In this document: positions 12,565 to 24,289 of the stretch, in pieces
Position numbering within the stretch: the stretch's first letter is position 1
Layout: every line of letters starts with the position of its first letter
Assembly: GCA_900491605.1 (NCBI GenBank)
Contig: UESW01004633.1
Coordinates: 282,158-346,157 of the forward strand
Direction of reading: 5' to 3'
DNA: 64,000 nt
From: Calamus simplicifolius
Lineage: Eukaryota > Streptophyta > Magnoliopsida > Arecales > Arecaceae
Notes under the pieces: generated by a model
Told to the model about the DNA's origin: nothing
What the model saw: only the letters and a program-made list of their open reading frames with translations
Databases searched by the model: none
Program-made: the position numbers and the translations under genes

Positions 12565-15500
12565 ATGGCCACTAATTTATCATTAAGGTCCCTATTGGAT
12601 AGTGACAAGTTGAATGGTTCAAATTTCAATAGCTGGTTTAGAAAACTTAAGATCGTCCTTGAGCATGAGAGGATTCTATATATTCTTAATAATCCTGCAC
12701 CAAAGATACCTGATGCAAACACACAAAGTTCTGAGAAAGACACTTATCAGAAGTGGCTCAATGATAGAACTAGCGTACGTTGCATCATGCTAGCAGCAAT
12801 GAATGATGAATTCGGTCGCTGATTCGAGAATGCTCAGCCAGAAGAAATCATTCAAGCGTTGAATGAATCTTTCGGCACACCTGACGACGTTGAAAGGCAC
12901 AAGACTAGTTGTGCTATTTTTAATGCTCGAATGAGGGATGGATCTCTGTCACTGATCATGTATTGTACATGATCGAGAAGATAGAACTGCTAAGCAAGCT
13001 CGGCTTTCCCCTACATGAGCAGTTGGGAAAAGATGCGATCCTGAATTCCTTGCCTCTATCCTTCCGACCTTTCCTTACTCATTTTCGAATGACAAAGCCT
13101 GCAGTCAACTACCATGGTTTGTTGGGGTTGTTACAGAACTTTGAGAAGGATAACCAGCTCTCTAAGGGTTTGGTTAATGTGGTTGAAGGATCTAAGGTAG
13201 GGCATCAACCCTTTGGGAAAGGAAAGAAGAAAAAGAAGAAAAAGGTGCAACATGCTAGGACATCTATAAGGGGTCAAATGTAGAAGAAGAAAGTTGATAA
13301 AAGTCAGGCTGAATGCTTTTATTGCAAGATGCAAGGGCGCTGGAAGAGGAACTGTCCTCTTTACATTGCCACACTTGATCCAAACAGGCCGAAGAAGAAA
13401 AAGGGGCAAGATGTTGCTCAACAAGGTATTTATATGATAACACCTTATAATTTTTCTGTATATGATAATCAGACCTGGGTATTGGATACCGGGAGTCCTT
13501 TTAACATTTGCAATTCATTGCAGGGACTACAGGTCACTAAAAGATTTGAGGACAATGAAAGATTCCTTAATGTCGGCGATGGAAGATTAGTTCCAGTTCT
13601 GGCATTAGGAGTTCTTGAAATAGTTTTCAATAGAAATATCATTATACTAAATGATTGTCATTTTTGCCCAACGTTCTTGTTGAACGTAATTTTTGTAGGC
13701 CTTCTGGCCAAAAGTCATTATGAAATTTTAATAAAGGATGTTACTTTGAATATCATTATGAATGGAGTCACTGTAATGACTGGGCATTTATCTAATGGCA
13801 TTTATATATTATCACAGCCTATGAATGTAGTGTACAAATCAAGTAAGCGCCTAGAACAACTGATGTCACAGACATTTATCTTTGGCACCATCGGCTGGGT
13901 CATATCAATAAGAACAGATTAAACAGGTTAACTCAGGAGGGCATCCTTTGAGTTGATGATTGTGAATCATTAACTACTTGTGAATCTTGTCTTCTTGGTA
14001 AAATGACCAAGTCACTTTTACTGGAAAAGGTGAAAGAGCTAAAGAGCTATTAAGTCTAGTACATACTGATGTATGTGGACCAATGAGCACTTATGCCAAA
14101 GTGGATATTACTACTTCATTACTTTTACAGATGACCTTTCTAGGTTCGGTTATGTCTATCTTATGCGACATAAATCTGAATCGTTTGAAATGTTCAAACA
14201 ATATCATAAAGAAGTAGAAAAATAAACAGGAAAATGTATTAAGATCCTTCGATCAGATCGAGGAGGCGAATACCTTTCCAATGACTTTGTGACATATTTA
14301 AGGGAGAATGGGATTCTCTCCCAATGGACTCCTCCAGGAACACCACAACATAACGGTGTGTCGGAAAGGAGGAATCGAACTCTGTTAGACATGGTTCGGT
14401 CCATGATGGGTTTTGCAAGCTTGCCAATATCCTTTTGGGGATATGCATTAGAATCAGCTTGTCATATTCTCAATAAGGTTCCAAGTAAGTCTGTTTCAAA
14501 AACTCCACATGAGATGTGGTATGGACATAAACCGGTAATCACCTATCTGAGAGTCTGGGGGTGTCCAGCTTATGTGAAACATGCAAAATCAGACAAACTT
14601 GAACCCAAATCTGACAAATATTTTTTCATCGGCTATCCGAAAGAAACCAAAGGATATTACTTCTACAATACTGAAGAATAAAAGTTGTTCATTAGTAATA
14701 GAGCAATTTTTCTTGAAAAGAGTTCCTTAGTGAAGGAACAAATAGCTCTAATATTGAACTTGAGGAAGTTCATCAAGTAGAAGGAACAACACAAACCAGT
14801 GAACCCTTAGAATCTGAGTTGATTAGATCAAACTCAAAACTTATTTTAGATGTACCATTAAGGCGATCTGGTAGAGTACCACATCAACCGGACAGATACT
14901 TAGGTTTCTTGGTCCAGAATGATGATCCTGTTGAACTCGATGAGAACAACGAGGATCCGATCACCTATATGGATGCTATGCAAAGGACTGACTCTAATAA
15001 ATGGCTTGATGCCATGAAATCCGAACTTGATTCCATGAAGGACAATAATGTATGGACATTAGTTGACCCATCCGAAGGGATAAAACCCATAGGGTGTAAG
15101 TGGGTTTTCAAGAGGAAAAGAGGCACAGACGGAAAGGTTGAGACCTATAAAGCACGTTTGGTTGCCAAGGGGTATCGTCAACGTTATGGTATTGACTATG
15201 ACGAAACATTTTCTCCTATGGCAATGCTAAAATCTATTCGGATTATGCTAGCTATAGCAGCACACTTAGATTATGAGATTTGGCAAATGGATGTTAAAAC
15301 TGCTTTTCTAAATGGTGATTTAGAAGAACAGGTGTATATGATACAGCCTGAAGGTTTTATATCTGAAGACGAGTCTAAAGTGTGCAGGCTACAAAAGTCT
15401 ATTTATGGACTTAAGCAAGCATTTAGGAGTTGGAACATACGATTTGATAAAGTGATCAAATCTTATGGCTTTATTAAGAATAAAGAAAAACCTTGCATTT

Positions 15501-16502
15501 ATAAATGGGCTAACGGTTCCGTTATTGTATTTCTTGTATTATATGTGGATGACATTCTCTTAATCGAGAATGATGTCCCTGCATTACAAGGAATAAAGAC
15601 ATGGTTATCATCATAATTCTCCATGAAAGATCTGGGAGAAGCATCATACATCCTCGGGATGAAGATCTTAGTTTATCCCAATCTATGTACATTGACACAG
15701 TGCTAAAGAGGTTTAGCATGGAGAATTCCAAGAAAGGCTATCTTCCGATAGGCCATGGAATTCATCTTTCTAAGAAGGATTGTCCGACAACTCCTAATGA
15801 AAGAGAACGTATGAGTCGAATTCCATATGCTTCGGCAGTAGGATCGATTATGTACACCATGACATGTACAAGACCAGATGTGGCATACTCACTAGGAGTA
15901 GTGAGTAGATACCAATCTGATCCAGGAGAAAAACACTGGCAAGTTGTTAAGACAATCCTTAAGTATTTGAGAAATACTAAGGACCAGTGGTTAGTCTATG
16001 GAGAGTCTGATTTGAAACTTGTTGGATATACTGATTCCAGTTTCCAATCAGATCATGATGATAGCAAAAGTATATCGGGTTTCGTGTTTATCCTAAATGG
16101 TGGAGCTGTTTGCTGGAAAAGTTCCAAGCAACATACAGTGGCAGATTCGGTGTGCGAGGCAGAGTACATCGCTGCATCAGATGCTGCGAAAGAAGCTGTG
16201 TGGCTGCGAAAGTTTATCTCGAGCTTGGAGTGGCACCTTCCATAGATGGACCAATCCTGTTGTACAGTGACAGTACTGGTGCCATAGCTCAAGCAAAGGA
16301 ACCATGAGCACATCAGCGCACCAAGCACATACTGCATCGATTTCATCTTATACGAGAGATTGTAGACCGAGGTGACATAAATCTTCAGAAGATTGATGGA
16401 AAGGAAAACCTAGGTGACCCATTTACTAAAGCACTCAGCATCAAGGAGTTTGATGACTATAAATTGAAGATGGGTATTAGATACTGTAATGAGTGGCTTT
16501 AG
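12565..16502 (+). pseudogene. Copia gag-pol polyprotein, interrupted
   Basis: Gag starts at 12565 (MATNLSLRSLLDSDKLNG) and stops early after NDEFGR. A degenerate zinc knuckle (CFYCKMQGRWKRNC, His replaced by Arg) is near 13316. Protease has VLDTGS near 13480. Integrase retains RSDRGGEY and the PQHNGVSER block (14250-14400). Reverse transcriptase runs about 15050-15620 with YVDD at 15542-15553. RNase H has YTDSSF and the CEAEY block (16030-16200), and coding ends at a TAG at 16500-16502. At least four frame changes separate these parts, each corresponding to loss of one base. The integrase N-terminal region (13920-14230) also has stops. No intact protein can be made from this copy as it stands. 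Confidence 0.9.
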
Positions 16503-16504
16503 GC

Positions 16505-16516
16505 TAAGTGGGAGTT
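16505..16516 (+). other. Polypurine tract
   Basis: The purine-rich stretch TAAGTGGGAGT directly precedes the 3' LTR and would prime plus-strand synthesis. It starts just after the pol stop codon. Confidence 0.8.
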
Positions 16517-18651
16517 TGTTGGGAATTGTATCCTAAAGCCAATCATTTGATGATTGTGCTGATGTAAATTATATAAATTGATATATTAATAAAAGTTATT
16601 TGGCAGTTTATTCATTACAAGAACATCTTCTTAAAACTCCTAATAGTAATGAAGCCCTCAGGATCTTCCTTCACGATAAAGGAGGATTTATCTTTGAAGG
16701 TCCTTAAAAGAGTTCGCGACCAAATGATATACTATGACAGGGCCATAGTACTATCAATTATAGGACGTTGTATATCATATTTGTTGGTTGTCCTCTTAAC
16801 CAAAGGAGTGTAGAGACACTGGTATGACATACAGGTGAAAGTGTAGGAGTACATTTCACCGAACGTGACTCATTTTCGGATACTCTACTGTCAAGAGTTA
16901 ATCCGAGAAGATATAGGTATAAGTATCCTTCAGACCTGAAGATCACAACCAGTGGCTTACAAGAAACTCATTGTACTTAGGTGCCGGACCACCTGGATTT
17001 CTAATCCAGCTACGAAAGGTTACTGGGTGCAGTCAAGTACTTGTGGTAGTCAGTTGTGGATCAAGATGGAATTTGACCTATCCCGTTAAAAGGAGAAATG
17101 CTTGTGTTTCAATTTAGCAAGACCTTGGCCAAGGCACTTCATGTGAAAGTCACATGATCACTAAAATTGAAATCACTTTATGGATTTGCTGTTTAGAGTT
17201 GACAGGCTCTTAAGCCATCCTTAGCATTTGTGGTCAAGAGGATGAATTATACGGTAACTGTTTCTTAGGGTTCTTGGAGTTTGCTCGGCAACTCTTCGAC
17301 CTATCCGGACGTCGGGTTCCATTGCTAGATGGGCACATCGATTAGTATAGAAAATTGTTTCTATGCTACCGGCTTAGGTTCGAACCTAGAGAGTCACACG
17401 CATAGAAGTTTCCTAGGATGATCTATTTGCTGATCAACGATTGAGAATCGTATATGATTTAATTAATCAATTTGATTGATTGAATTATCTCAATTGGATT
17501 AAGTACAAGTGAATAAGATTCAATTTGGTTTAAGTCTACTAGAAGGACTAATCAATTTCAAATATTGATTTGAAATTAGATTTGATTTGGATTTAAATAG
17601 ATTCAGGATTAGCCAAATTTGATTTGGGCTAGGACCATGATCTATATTGGTTTAATCCAATAAATTCAAATTAGCTTAAAACCAAAAATCCAAACCCATG
17701 TGTGAAAAAGGTTTTCTCGCATGATGAGATAACTAAAATCTCATCTCATGAGAAATTAAATTCTCATGCAGAATTTAATTTATAACTTTTAGTCTTCTTC
17801 AAATGATTCCAAGTTCAAGAAAAATAAATTTTGCTAAACCTCTTTGGAAGAGTACTCCACACAACTCTCCGTGCATTGACAAGTGTGTGAATTAATGTGC
17901 CTCTTTGGAAGAGCACTCCACACAACTCTCGTGCATTGACAAGTGTGTGAATTAATGTGCCTCTTTGGAAGAGCACTCCACACAACTCTTCATGCATTGA
18001 TAAGTGTGTGAATTTAATATGTCTCTTTGGTTTTCACAAAAAAGCGGAATTCTAAATGTTAGAATTCAATAGGCTGGCTAATATGAAACTATAAATAGAG
18101 GACATCCCTCACCAGATAAAAAAAAACAAGATCAAAAGAGATCAAAAATTCTAAACAGTTAGAACCAAGTGTTACAGTTCTAAGAGTTAGAACAGAAAAT
18201 TCTGGTGTGATTTTAGTGTTAGCAAAAGCTTGGTGGATCTTAGGAAGATTCAAGTGGAGAATTCAAGATCAGCAAAATTATTTTTCGCGAGCTAGCACTC
18301 CCGGAAATCCGATCATTCGGGGGCTTCGCGTGGACAATACTAGAGGCCGGACGATTGAACGGCTGCAGAGCACAAAGGATTTACCTACTATTCTTAAGGT
18401 GAGTGATTTGATCCTTAGATCTTAAGGCAGGCTTCAAGATGAGTAGTATGACTTCTCATCTTGAAGATTAAGATATGATCTTAATTATTTAATTTATATG
18501 CAATACTTAGATCAAACGATCTTATAATATAAGGCAAAGATATGATCTTGATGCATGTTAGAAAGATTAATATGTAATCTTTAAATTTCCGCATTGATAA
18601 TTGTTATCAAATTTTAAAATATGCATGCCTCGGGGATTAACTCTCCCAACA
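16517..18651 (+). repeat. 3' LTR of the Copia element (2135 bp)
   Basis: It begins TGTTGGGAATTG and ends CTCTCCCAACA. It differs from the 5' LTR by scattered substitutions, small indels and a shorter 61-bp tandem array (three units, 17839-18018). It also has a 14-bp segment near 18160 that the 5' LTR lacks. GAAAG follows as the second target duplication. Confidence 0.95.
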
Positions 18652-18656
18652 GAAAG

Positions 18657-21016
18657 AACTGAACGAATAATAATGACCCTAGCCATCATAGATAAGCCGG
18701 TGACCTGCCACCCATGTGCTGACGAACCCGCCTCTCAAGCTCAGAATAGTCAGAACAGCAGGGGCACCTACCCATGGGATCCCCAAATACATAAATCTGT
18801 CAGTTGGGTAGTAATACCCGACAAGTTGATAATGGCTTCCCTAGTGGATCTAGGAGTCTTCGGCTGAAACATATAGAAGACTTAAGAAAGTTAACCTTTT
18901 GTCCCAAAGCCTGACAGTAGCGCTGAATAATAGAATGTAAAGAAGCCGCATTGTCGATGGAAGCCTGACCCAGGAGAATACAATCATCAGTGAAAAGAAG
19001 ATGAGAGACCAAGGGGCCCTCACACCCTGCCATAAACGGGGCTATCCTCCGATCCTACTGAGCCTGATAGAAAGCCCGAGACAGATCATCCACAACCAGA
19101 ATAAATAGCAAAGGGGATAAAGGACACCCCTGCCGCAGCCCCACGATGAGTGGAAGAACTCAGTCGGCTCCCATTGATGATCAGAGAAAAGGAAGGCCTA
19201 TGAATACAAGCCATAATCCACTCAATAAACAGACTGTCAAACCCAAACTCCTGAAGAGAACGGTGCAAAAAGGCCCAGCTCTATCATAAGCTCTCTCCAT
19301 ATCAAGCTTAACAACCATAAGACACCAGCTGTCGGAGCTCTCTGGAGATCATGCATAAACTCCTGAGATGAGGACGTTATCTGAAATAGAGCGCCCTCGA
19401 ATAAATGCCCCCTGTTTAGCAGAAATGAGGCGAGGAATCACCAGACGAAGGTGCCGAGCCAAAAGACCAGCACATACCTTATATAAGTAGTGCATAGACT
19501 GATGGGCCAAAAGTGCTGAGGGAGAGAAGCATCCAAGCACTTGGGCACAAAGTAATAAGAGTCTGGTTCCATTCCGAAGGAATGTGTTTAGACTGGAAAA
19601 CAATCTGAATAACCTGGACCACCTCCTGCCCAACAATATCCCAGTAGTGACAGAAGAAGAAAGGCAAAACCCATCAGGTCCAGGGGCCTTATCCGAACCA
19701 AGCTCCCAAAGGGCTACCCTAATCTCTTCCGCAGTAATCGGCCTCACAAGCATATCATTATCCGAGGAAGAAACCTTCCTAGAATCAGGAACCTGAACAA
19801 CCGGGGCCCCGTCACCAGTAGACTCTGCCCATCTAGCTGGAAGAAATGAAGAAGCATGTCCTAGATAGAGTGGAAATCCTTCTGATAGTGCCCCTCAACA
19901 TCAACTAACCTCCGAATCCTGTTAGTTGCACGCCGCTTCAGTGTAGCCTGATGAAAAAATATGGTATTACGGTCCCCATCACGAATCGACTGGAACCTGG
20001 ATCTCTGCCACCAAAACACCTCTTACTGTCGAAGAAGGGAATGGTGATGGGCTAGCTTCTCCCGAAGAGAAGAGAGGTCCGCGTCCAGCAGAGACTCATC
20101 CTGATCCTCCTTAGCCTGCAGCGCACTAATATCATATTCAACCTGTTCTATTTGTCTGACCAGGTCCCCCACCTCCAGCTTAAGATGACGAGACAACCGA
20201 TAAATAGCATTACCCCTAACAGGTAGATGCCAAATCTGAGAAATGATAGTTCGAGCAGCAGAATGGACTGTCCAAAACTGCTCGAATCTGAACTATTTTT
20301 GCTGATGGCCATCAGCCTCCGTGGATATCAAAATGGGGCAATGGTCAGAAGCAATCCGAGGAAGGTGAGAAACAGTAACTGCAGGGTACATATGAAGCAC
20401 TAAGCCGTAGCCATAGCTCTGTCCAGTCTCTCCCAAACACGAGCAAACCCCTGACGGTTATTACACCAGGTGAATTGAGGCCCTGAATACCCCAAATCCA
20501 ACAGCCCAGAAGAACCGATGAAGGTTCTAAATTCAATTATATCAGCTGAGCCAGTGATCCGTCTGCCTCCCCGTTTTTCATTAGCCTCGGTGATACAATT
20601 GAAATCACTAGCAATAATGGTTGAAAGACCTTGAGCAAGGAGGGAAAGCAGCTCAGACCAGAGGACCCTTCTCTCCTGATAATCTGTACTAGCATAGAGA
20701 GCCGAAAGGAGCCAGGGGTCGGAATTCCCCTCAGAGACAAGAAGGCCAATCTGCTGGTTACACTGATGAAAAGCATCAATCCTAACCACAGAGGCACGCC
20801 AAATGGCCAAAATTCCCCCAGACAGCCGTCAGCCTCCACCGCATAAGAGGACCAAGAACGAACAATCTGCTTCTGAAATCGGGCCAGACTATCATCCGAC
20901 AACCTGATTTCCAGAAGGACACATATGTCAAAATTATATAACTGCAACAATCTCGCAAAAGAGGATTGAAATGAAGGCTTTCGAGCTCCTTTAACATTCC
21001 AAAGTAATATCTTCAT
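18657..21016 (-). pseudogene. LINE ORF2: endonuclease and reverse transcriptase
   Basis: The start MKILLWNVKGARKPSF at 21016 is typical of plant L1 ORF2 (apurinic-type endonuclease). One base appears lost in a G run near 20810, after which the frame continues with ASDFNCIT and GPQFTWCNNR, both endonuclease motifs. The reverse transcriptase follows: SDKAPGPDGF and AKQGAFIRGRSISDN (19753-19349), GFDSLFIEWIMACI (19268-19200) and the catalytic LLFTDDCILLGQ near 19000. The Copia element then cuts the gene, which resumes at 8786. Several stops are present. Confidence 0.9.
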
Positions 21017-21216
21017 TTACAGGCTGGAGGAAACTGAGACCCCTTCCTGGTCCTCACCCATAATACTGTCAGAAAGACACCCTTTTGATAAGGTGCCTCC
21101 CTCAGCTATCTGCAAAGAACAGGTCTTCAGACCTTCCAAATCAAACCCATGCTCAGCAGACCGGGAAGGCTGAGCCGAAGACATGGAAGCTGAGCCTAGG
21201 CCCACATTTTCCCCTA

Positions 21217-22746
21217 CTACAACCTCCAAGAAGAACCAGCAACCCTATCTGGGTGGTATATCTCCACCAACTGACCACCTTCCTGACAACCAGGGGACAG
21301 GGCCAACCGGTCAGGAGGAAAAATATTCACCCCACTTTTTTTAGACATAGGAGCCTTGCCTTTCCCCTTTCGCTTCTCGGATATGGAAATTGACCTCGGA
21401 ACCAAACTGACCTCCGGTCTAGCCCGCATAAGGGGACCAGGAAAAGCACCCCTACTATCCAAGTGGCATGCACCATCCAAAACCGATCCAAGAGAGGCAA
21501 AAGCGTTCTTGGACTCCATAGAAAGAGTCAGACTAGACCCTAGGGTCCCAGCATTCTCAGCAAGCAGCAGGTCCTTCTTAGGAGATTTAAAACTAGCATG
21601 AACCTCCTGACTTGGCACGACCACCTGAACTAAACTCCCCTGATCCAAAGCCATCTCAGAGAGGGCCGAAGCATCAGGTGGGCGGGACTGCCACCTTCAA
21701 AGCCAATGGAGACCTCCGATGAGCCACCTTGGCCGGAACAATCCAACCCTCAGAGGAACCACCAATACCCGATCGAACTCAGAATTCGCAGACTGAGGAA
21801 CAGGGTAGTGGGTTGAACCAATAGGCGATGGCTTCGGCTGAGGCTTCCTTCTCCCAATCGACTGGGGACAAGAGACAACCCTCCTATGACGGACTACTAC
21901 CAACCACGGACCATAGACAGAGTTGCTACCAGCCCCTTCCTCAGCTGCCATGGCCGACTGCGAGCAAGGGCCACCAAGATGCAGCGTGCCACAGTGCTGG
22001 CAAATTCCCTCCAAATTTTCGAAAGCAAACTGCTGCCAGAATAATTGATTAAGGCCTTGTACTCGAGTCCCCGGCTGAAGAGGGCGACGGAGATCGACGC
22101 GGATACACGCCCTTGCATACGCTCCCCTGTTTTTCGCTAGGATAGCAGCATCAGCACACTTGAATTGGCTTGCAGGCTCCAGGATTGCCCTGAGAAAGTC
22201 CTTCCAAAACTCCAGCAGGAGGTTCGGCAACCTCACCCACAGCAGCGCCGAAGGGATAGAATCCTCCGCCGAAGTGAACTCCGGCCTCCACGCTTCGGTC
22301 CCTATGACCTGGCCATTGATCACCCATGGGCGATTGAGAACCAATTCACAGGCTTCCGGAGCTTCAAATCGGAAGATATGGTAGCGGAATTGCAAGCTAA
22401 TAGGGACGATGTCACCCTGGATACCAACACGCCTAAATTCCCTGATGAGAGCATCGGTCGAAACCCATTGGTGAAAGGAACGAGCTAGAATGGCCCTCTG
22501 CCGCCAACTGGCTAGCTCAGCTTCAAGCTCCATCACCGGGACACAGACGACATCCAGAAAGGAAGCTTCCAACCTCGCCACCACGGCCGGCGATGGAGAC
22601 GGAGAAACCCAGTGAAACCTGGACTTCGCAGTTGTCCTCCAGGGAATCCATCCTTCGGCAGCCACATCAGACTCCATAGGAAAAGAAGGGACAGCAGAAG
22701 GAAGGAAAGACTGGATAGAAGCTAAGACAACAGCGATGAGGATCAT
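21217..22746 (-). pseudogene. LINE ORF1 (DUF4283-type RNA-binding protein with zinc knuckle)
   Basis: The frame starts at 22746 and runs 349 codons to a TGA at 21699-21697. It then continues in the same frame for another 159 codons to 21217, so a single nonsense codon divides a protein of about 509 residues. The middle carries the DUF4283 signature (FRFEAPEACELVLNRPWVI) and ends with a zinc knuckle, CQHCGTLHLGGPC (C-x2-C-x3-H-x4-C). This arrangement is usual for ORF1 of plant L1 elements and is thought to bind element RNA. Confidence 0.85.
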
Positions 22747-23035
22747 CGGAGATTGGGGAAGAAGGCTATTAAAGCATGAATCTTAAAGCACCGACTTAAA
22801 ACAGCACGAGAGAGCTTAAAGCATGATTCTTAAGCACCGCAATAGGCAACTCTTTGAGTCAGTTATATTATTTATTAGGTATGATAGCTGTGCATTTATT
22901 ATTTATTAAAAAAATTGATAGCGAACACAAGTTTTGCCTATTTTTGAAATATGTGCATCATTTACGCACCTTTCATTATTATTCGGAGGATTAAAAACCC
23001 TTGAACTTGGCTTCTGAGTTTAATCAACCTACAGT

Positions 23036-23046
23036 CCATAAATATG
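23036..23046 (+). promoter_or_regulatory. Candidate TATA box of the RNA-binding protein gene
   Basis: CATAAATATGC lies about 290 bp upstream of the ATG at 23332, before a CT-rich leader (23105-23170) that looks like 5' UTR. The spacing is plausible, but no transcript data are available. Confidence 0.35.
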
Positions 23047-23180
23047 CAATTGCCGTGACCCGTCCTCTTTCCCGAATCCGCGAGCCGGTCGACGAAAGGG
23101 CGCCACGAACTCCTCCGCCGCTCGCAGGTCCGTCTCCTTCCTCTCCCCCGTCCCTCCTCTCTCCCTCGTTAACCGCCGCG

Positions 23181-23244
23181 AAACCCTAATTTCACCTAAT
23201 TTCGATTCCGTCGATCTCAATCTCTTCCTCTACACATAGGGTTT
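23181..23244 (+). promoter_or_regulatory. Telo-box motifs in the leader
   Basis: AAACCCTAA is at 23181-23189 and the inverse TAGGGTTT at 23237-23244. Telo boxes (AAACCCTA) are frequent near the transcription start of plant genes for ribosome and RNA-handling proteins. That matches the predicted role of the gene but does not prove regulation. Confidence 0.45.
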
Positions 23245-23331
23245 CCCCTCGATTCGTGCAGAGAGCGAAAGGAGCGACTCCTTTCGATCGATTTGTTCTG
23301 TTCCTAGAGTTTTGATAGGAAGGTCCGATCC

Positions 23332-24289
23332 ATGGCAGATCGGGGCACTGCAGTCGCGAAACCTATATGGATGAAGCAGGCGGAGGAGGCCAGGCTCAAG
23401 AGCGAGGCCGACAAGGCCGCCGCCGCGAAGGCCGCCTTCGAGGCCACCTTTAAAGACGTGGAGAAGCCCAAGGAGAAAGACGACTCCTCCGACAGCGATG
23501 GGGACGAGAGTGAGGACCTCGCCAGCAAGCCCCTCGGCCCCGTCGACCCCTCCAAGTGCTCCGCCGCTGGCTCCGGGATCGCCGGAGGCACGGCCTGCGC
23601 CCCGTCCACCTTCACCGTGGTCACCAAGGACTCGGACGGCCGGAGGATCCTTACGGGGGGCGCCCAGCTCAAGGTGAAGATCTCCCCTGGCGTCGGTGTC
23701 GGCGGTTCCGATTCGGAGGGTATCGTTAAGGATCAGGGGGACGGGACGTACACCGTTACCTACGTCGTGCCGAAGCGCGGGAACTACATGGTCCATGTGG
23801 AGTGCAACGGGAAACTGATCATGGGGAGCCCTTTCCCGGTGTTCTTCAGTGCTGGCACGACCATAGGGACCACGAGCTTGCCCGCCTCGGCGAGCCCGTT
23901 CTCCAATATGGTCAACCAGACAATGCCCAACATGCCCAATTACTCGGGTGCTGTATCCGGGGCACTCCCAGGGCTTCTTGGGATGTTCCCTGGTGTCGCG
24001 CGGGGTGTCTCCGGCGGAGTGATGTTGCAGGGAATTGGTGCATCGCTTGGGGAGATCTGTCCGGAGTACTTGAGTGGGCGGTGCAGCAAGACTGATTGCA
24101 AGTTCAATCATCCACCTCAAAATTTGTTAATGTCAGCACTGGCGGCGATGACAACGATGGGGTCCTTAAGTCAGGTGCCGATGGCCCCTTCAGCAGCTGC
24201 AATGGCTGCTGCTCAGGCAATTGTTGCTGCAAAGGCCCTTCAGGAACATGCTTCCCAATTGCAAGCCCAGTCATCTGGAGATGCATCTG
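23332..24289 (+). CDS. Exon 1: filamin repeat and CCCH zinc finger
   Basis: The ATG sits in a good context (CCATGGCA). Residues 1-60 are Ala/Lys/Glu-rich with an acidic serine stretch. Residues about 70-174 form a filamin/ABP280-type immunoglobulin-like repeat, including GDGTYTVTYVVPKRGNY and ending GSPFPVFFSAG. Cys243, Cys251, Cys256 and His260 form a C-x7-C-x4-C-x3-H finger (ICPEYLSGRCSKTDCKFNH). An Ala-rich helix follows. The exon ends in phase 1 at GATGCATCTG before a GTTTGC donor. The frame stays open to 24444, but that extension is intronic because the RRM exon joins cleanly at 24289. GC content is high, as is common in first exons of grasses and palms. Confidence 0.85.

Larger units (their letters stand above)
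8792..18651 (+). mobile_element. Copia LTR retrotransposon, nested in the LINE
   Basis: The element is flanked by a perfect 5-bp target duplication, GAAAG at 8787-8791 and 18652-18656. It has two long LTRs starting TGTT and ending AACA, a primer-binding site matching initiator tRNA-Met right after the 5' LTR, and a purine tract right before the 3' LTR. The internal order protease, integrase, reverse transcriptase, RNase H defines Copia. It lies in the opposite orientation to the host LINE. The LTRs look about 97% alike by eye in aligned stretches, so insertion was fairly recent. Coding is broken by stops and single-base losses. The exact Copia lineage (possibly Tork-like) is unsure. Confidence 0.95.
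3781..22790 (-). mobile_element. Full-length L1-type LINE, split by two nested insertions
   Basis: The element reads leftwards: ORF1 (about 22746-21217), then ORF2 with endonuclease, reverse transcriptase, zinc-binding and RNase H parts, then a 3' UTR ending in an A-rich tail (seen as T-rich DNA at 3781-3804). Two insertions interrupt it: a Copia element (8792-18651) in ORF2 and a hAT-like element (3950-7201) just beyond RNase H. Removing both leaves roughly 5.9 kb, the normal size for a plant L1. Pieces of the same family recur at 40640-41281 and 42790-43105, and the latter allows the uninterrupted 3' end to be inferred. ORFs contain stops and frameshifts, so the copy looks dead. The 5' end is approximate and I found no clear target duplication. 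Confidence 0.85.

Noticed and set aside
23230..24120. Long minus-strand frame opposite exon 1
   Set aside because: It is a shadow of the GC-rich filamin/CCCH exon. The plus-strand frame has the recognisable domains and splice site.
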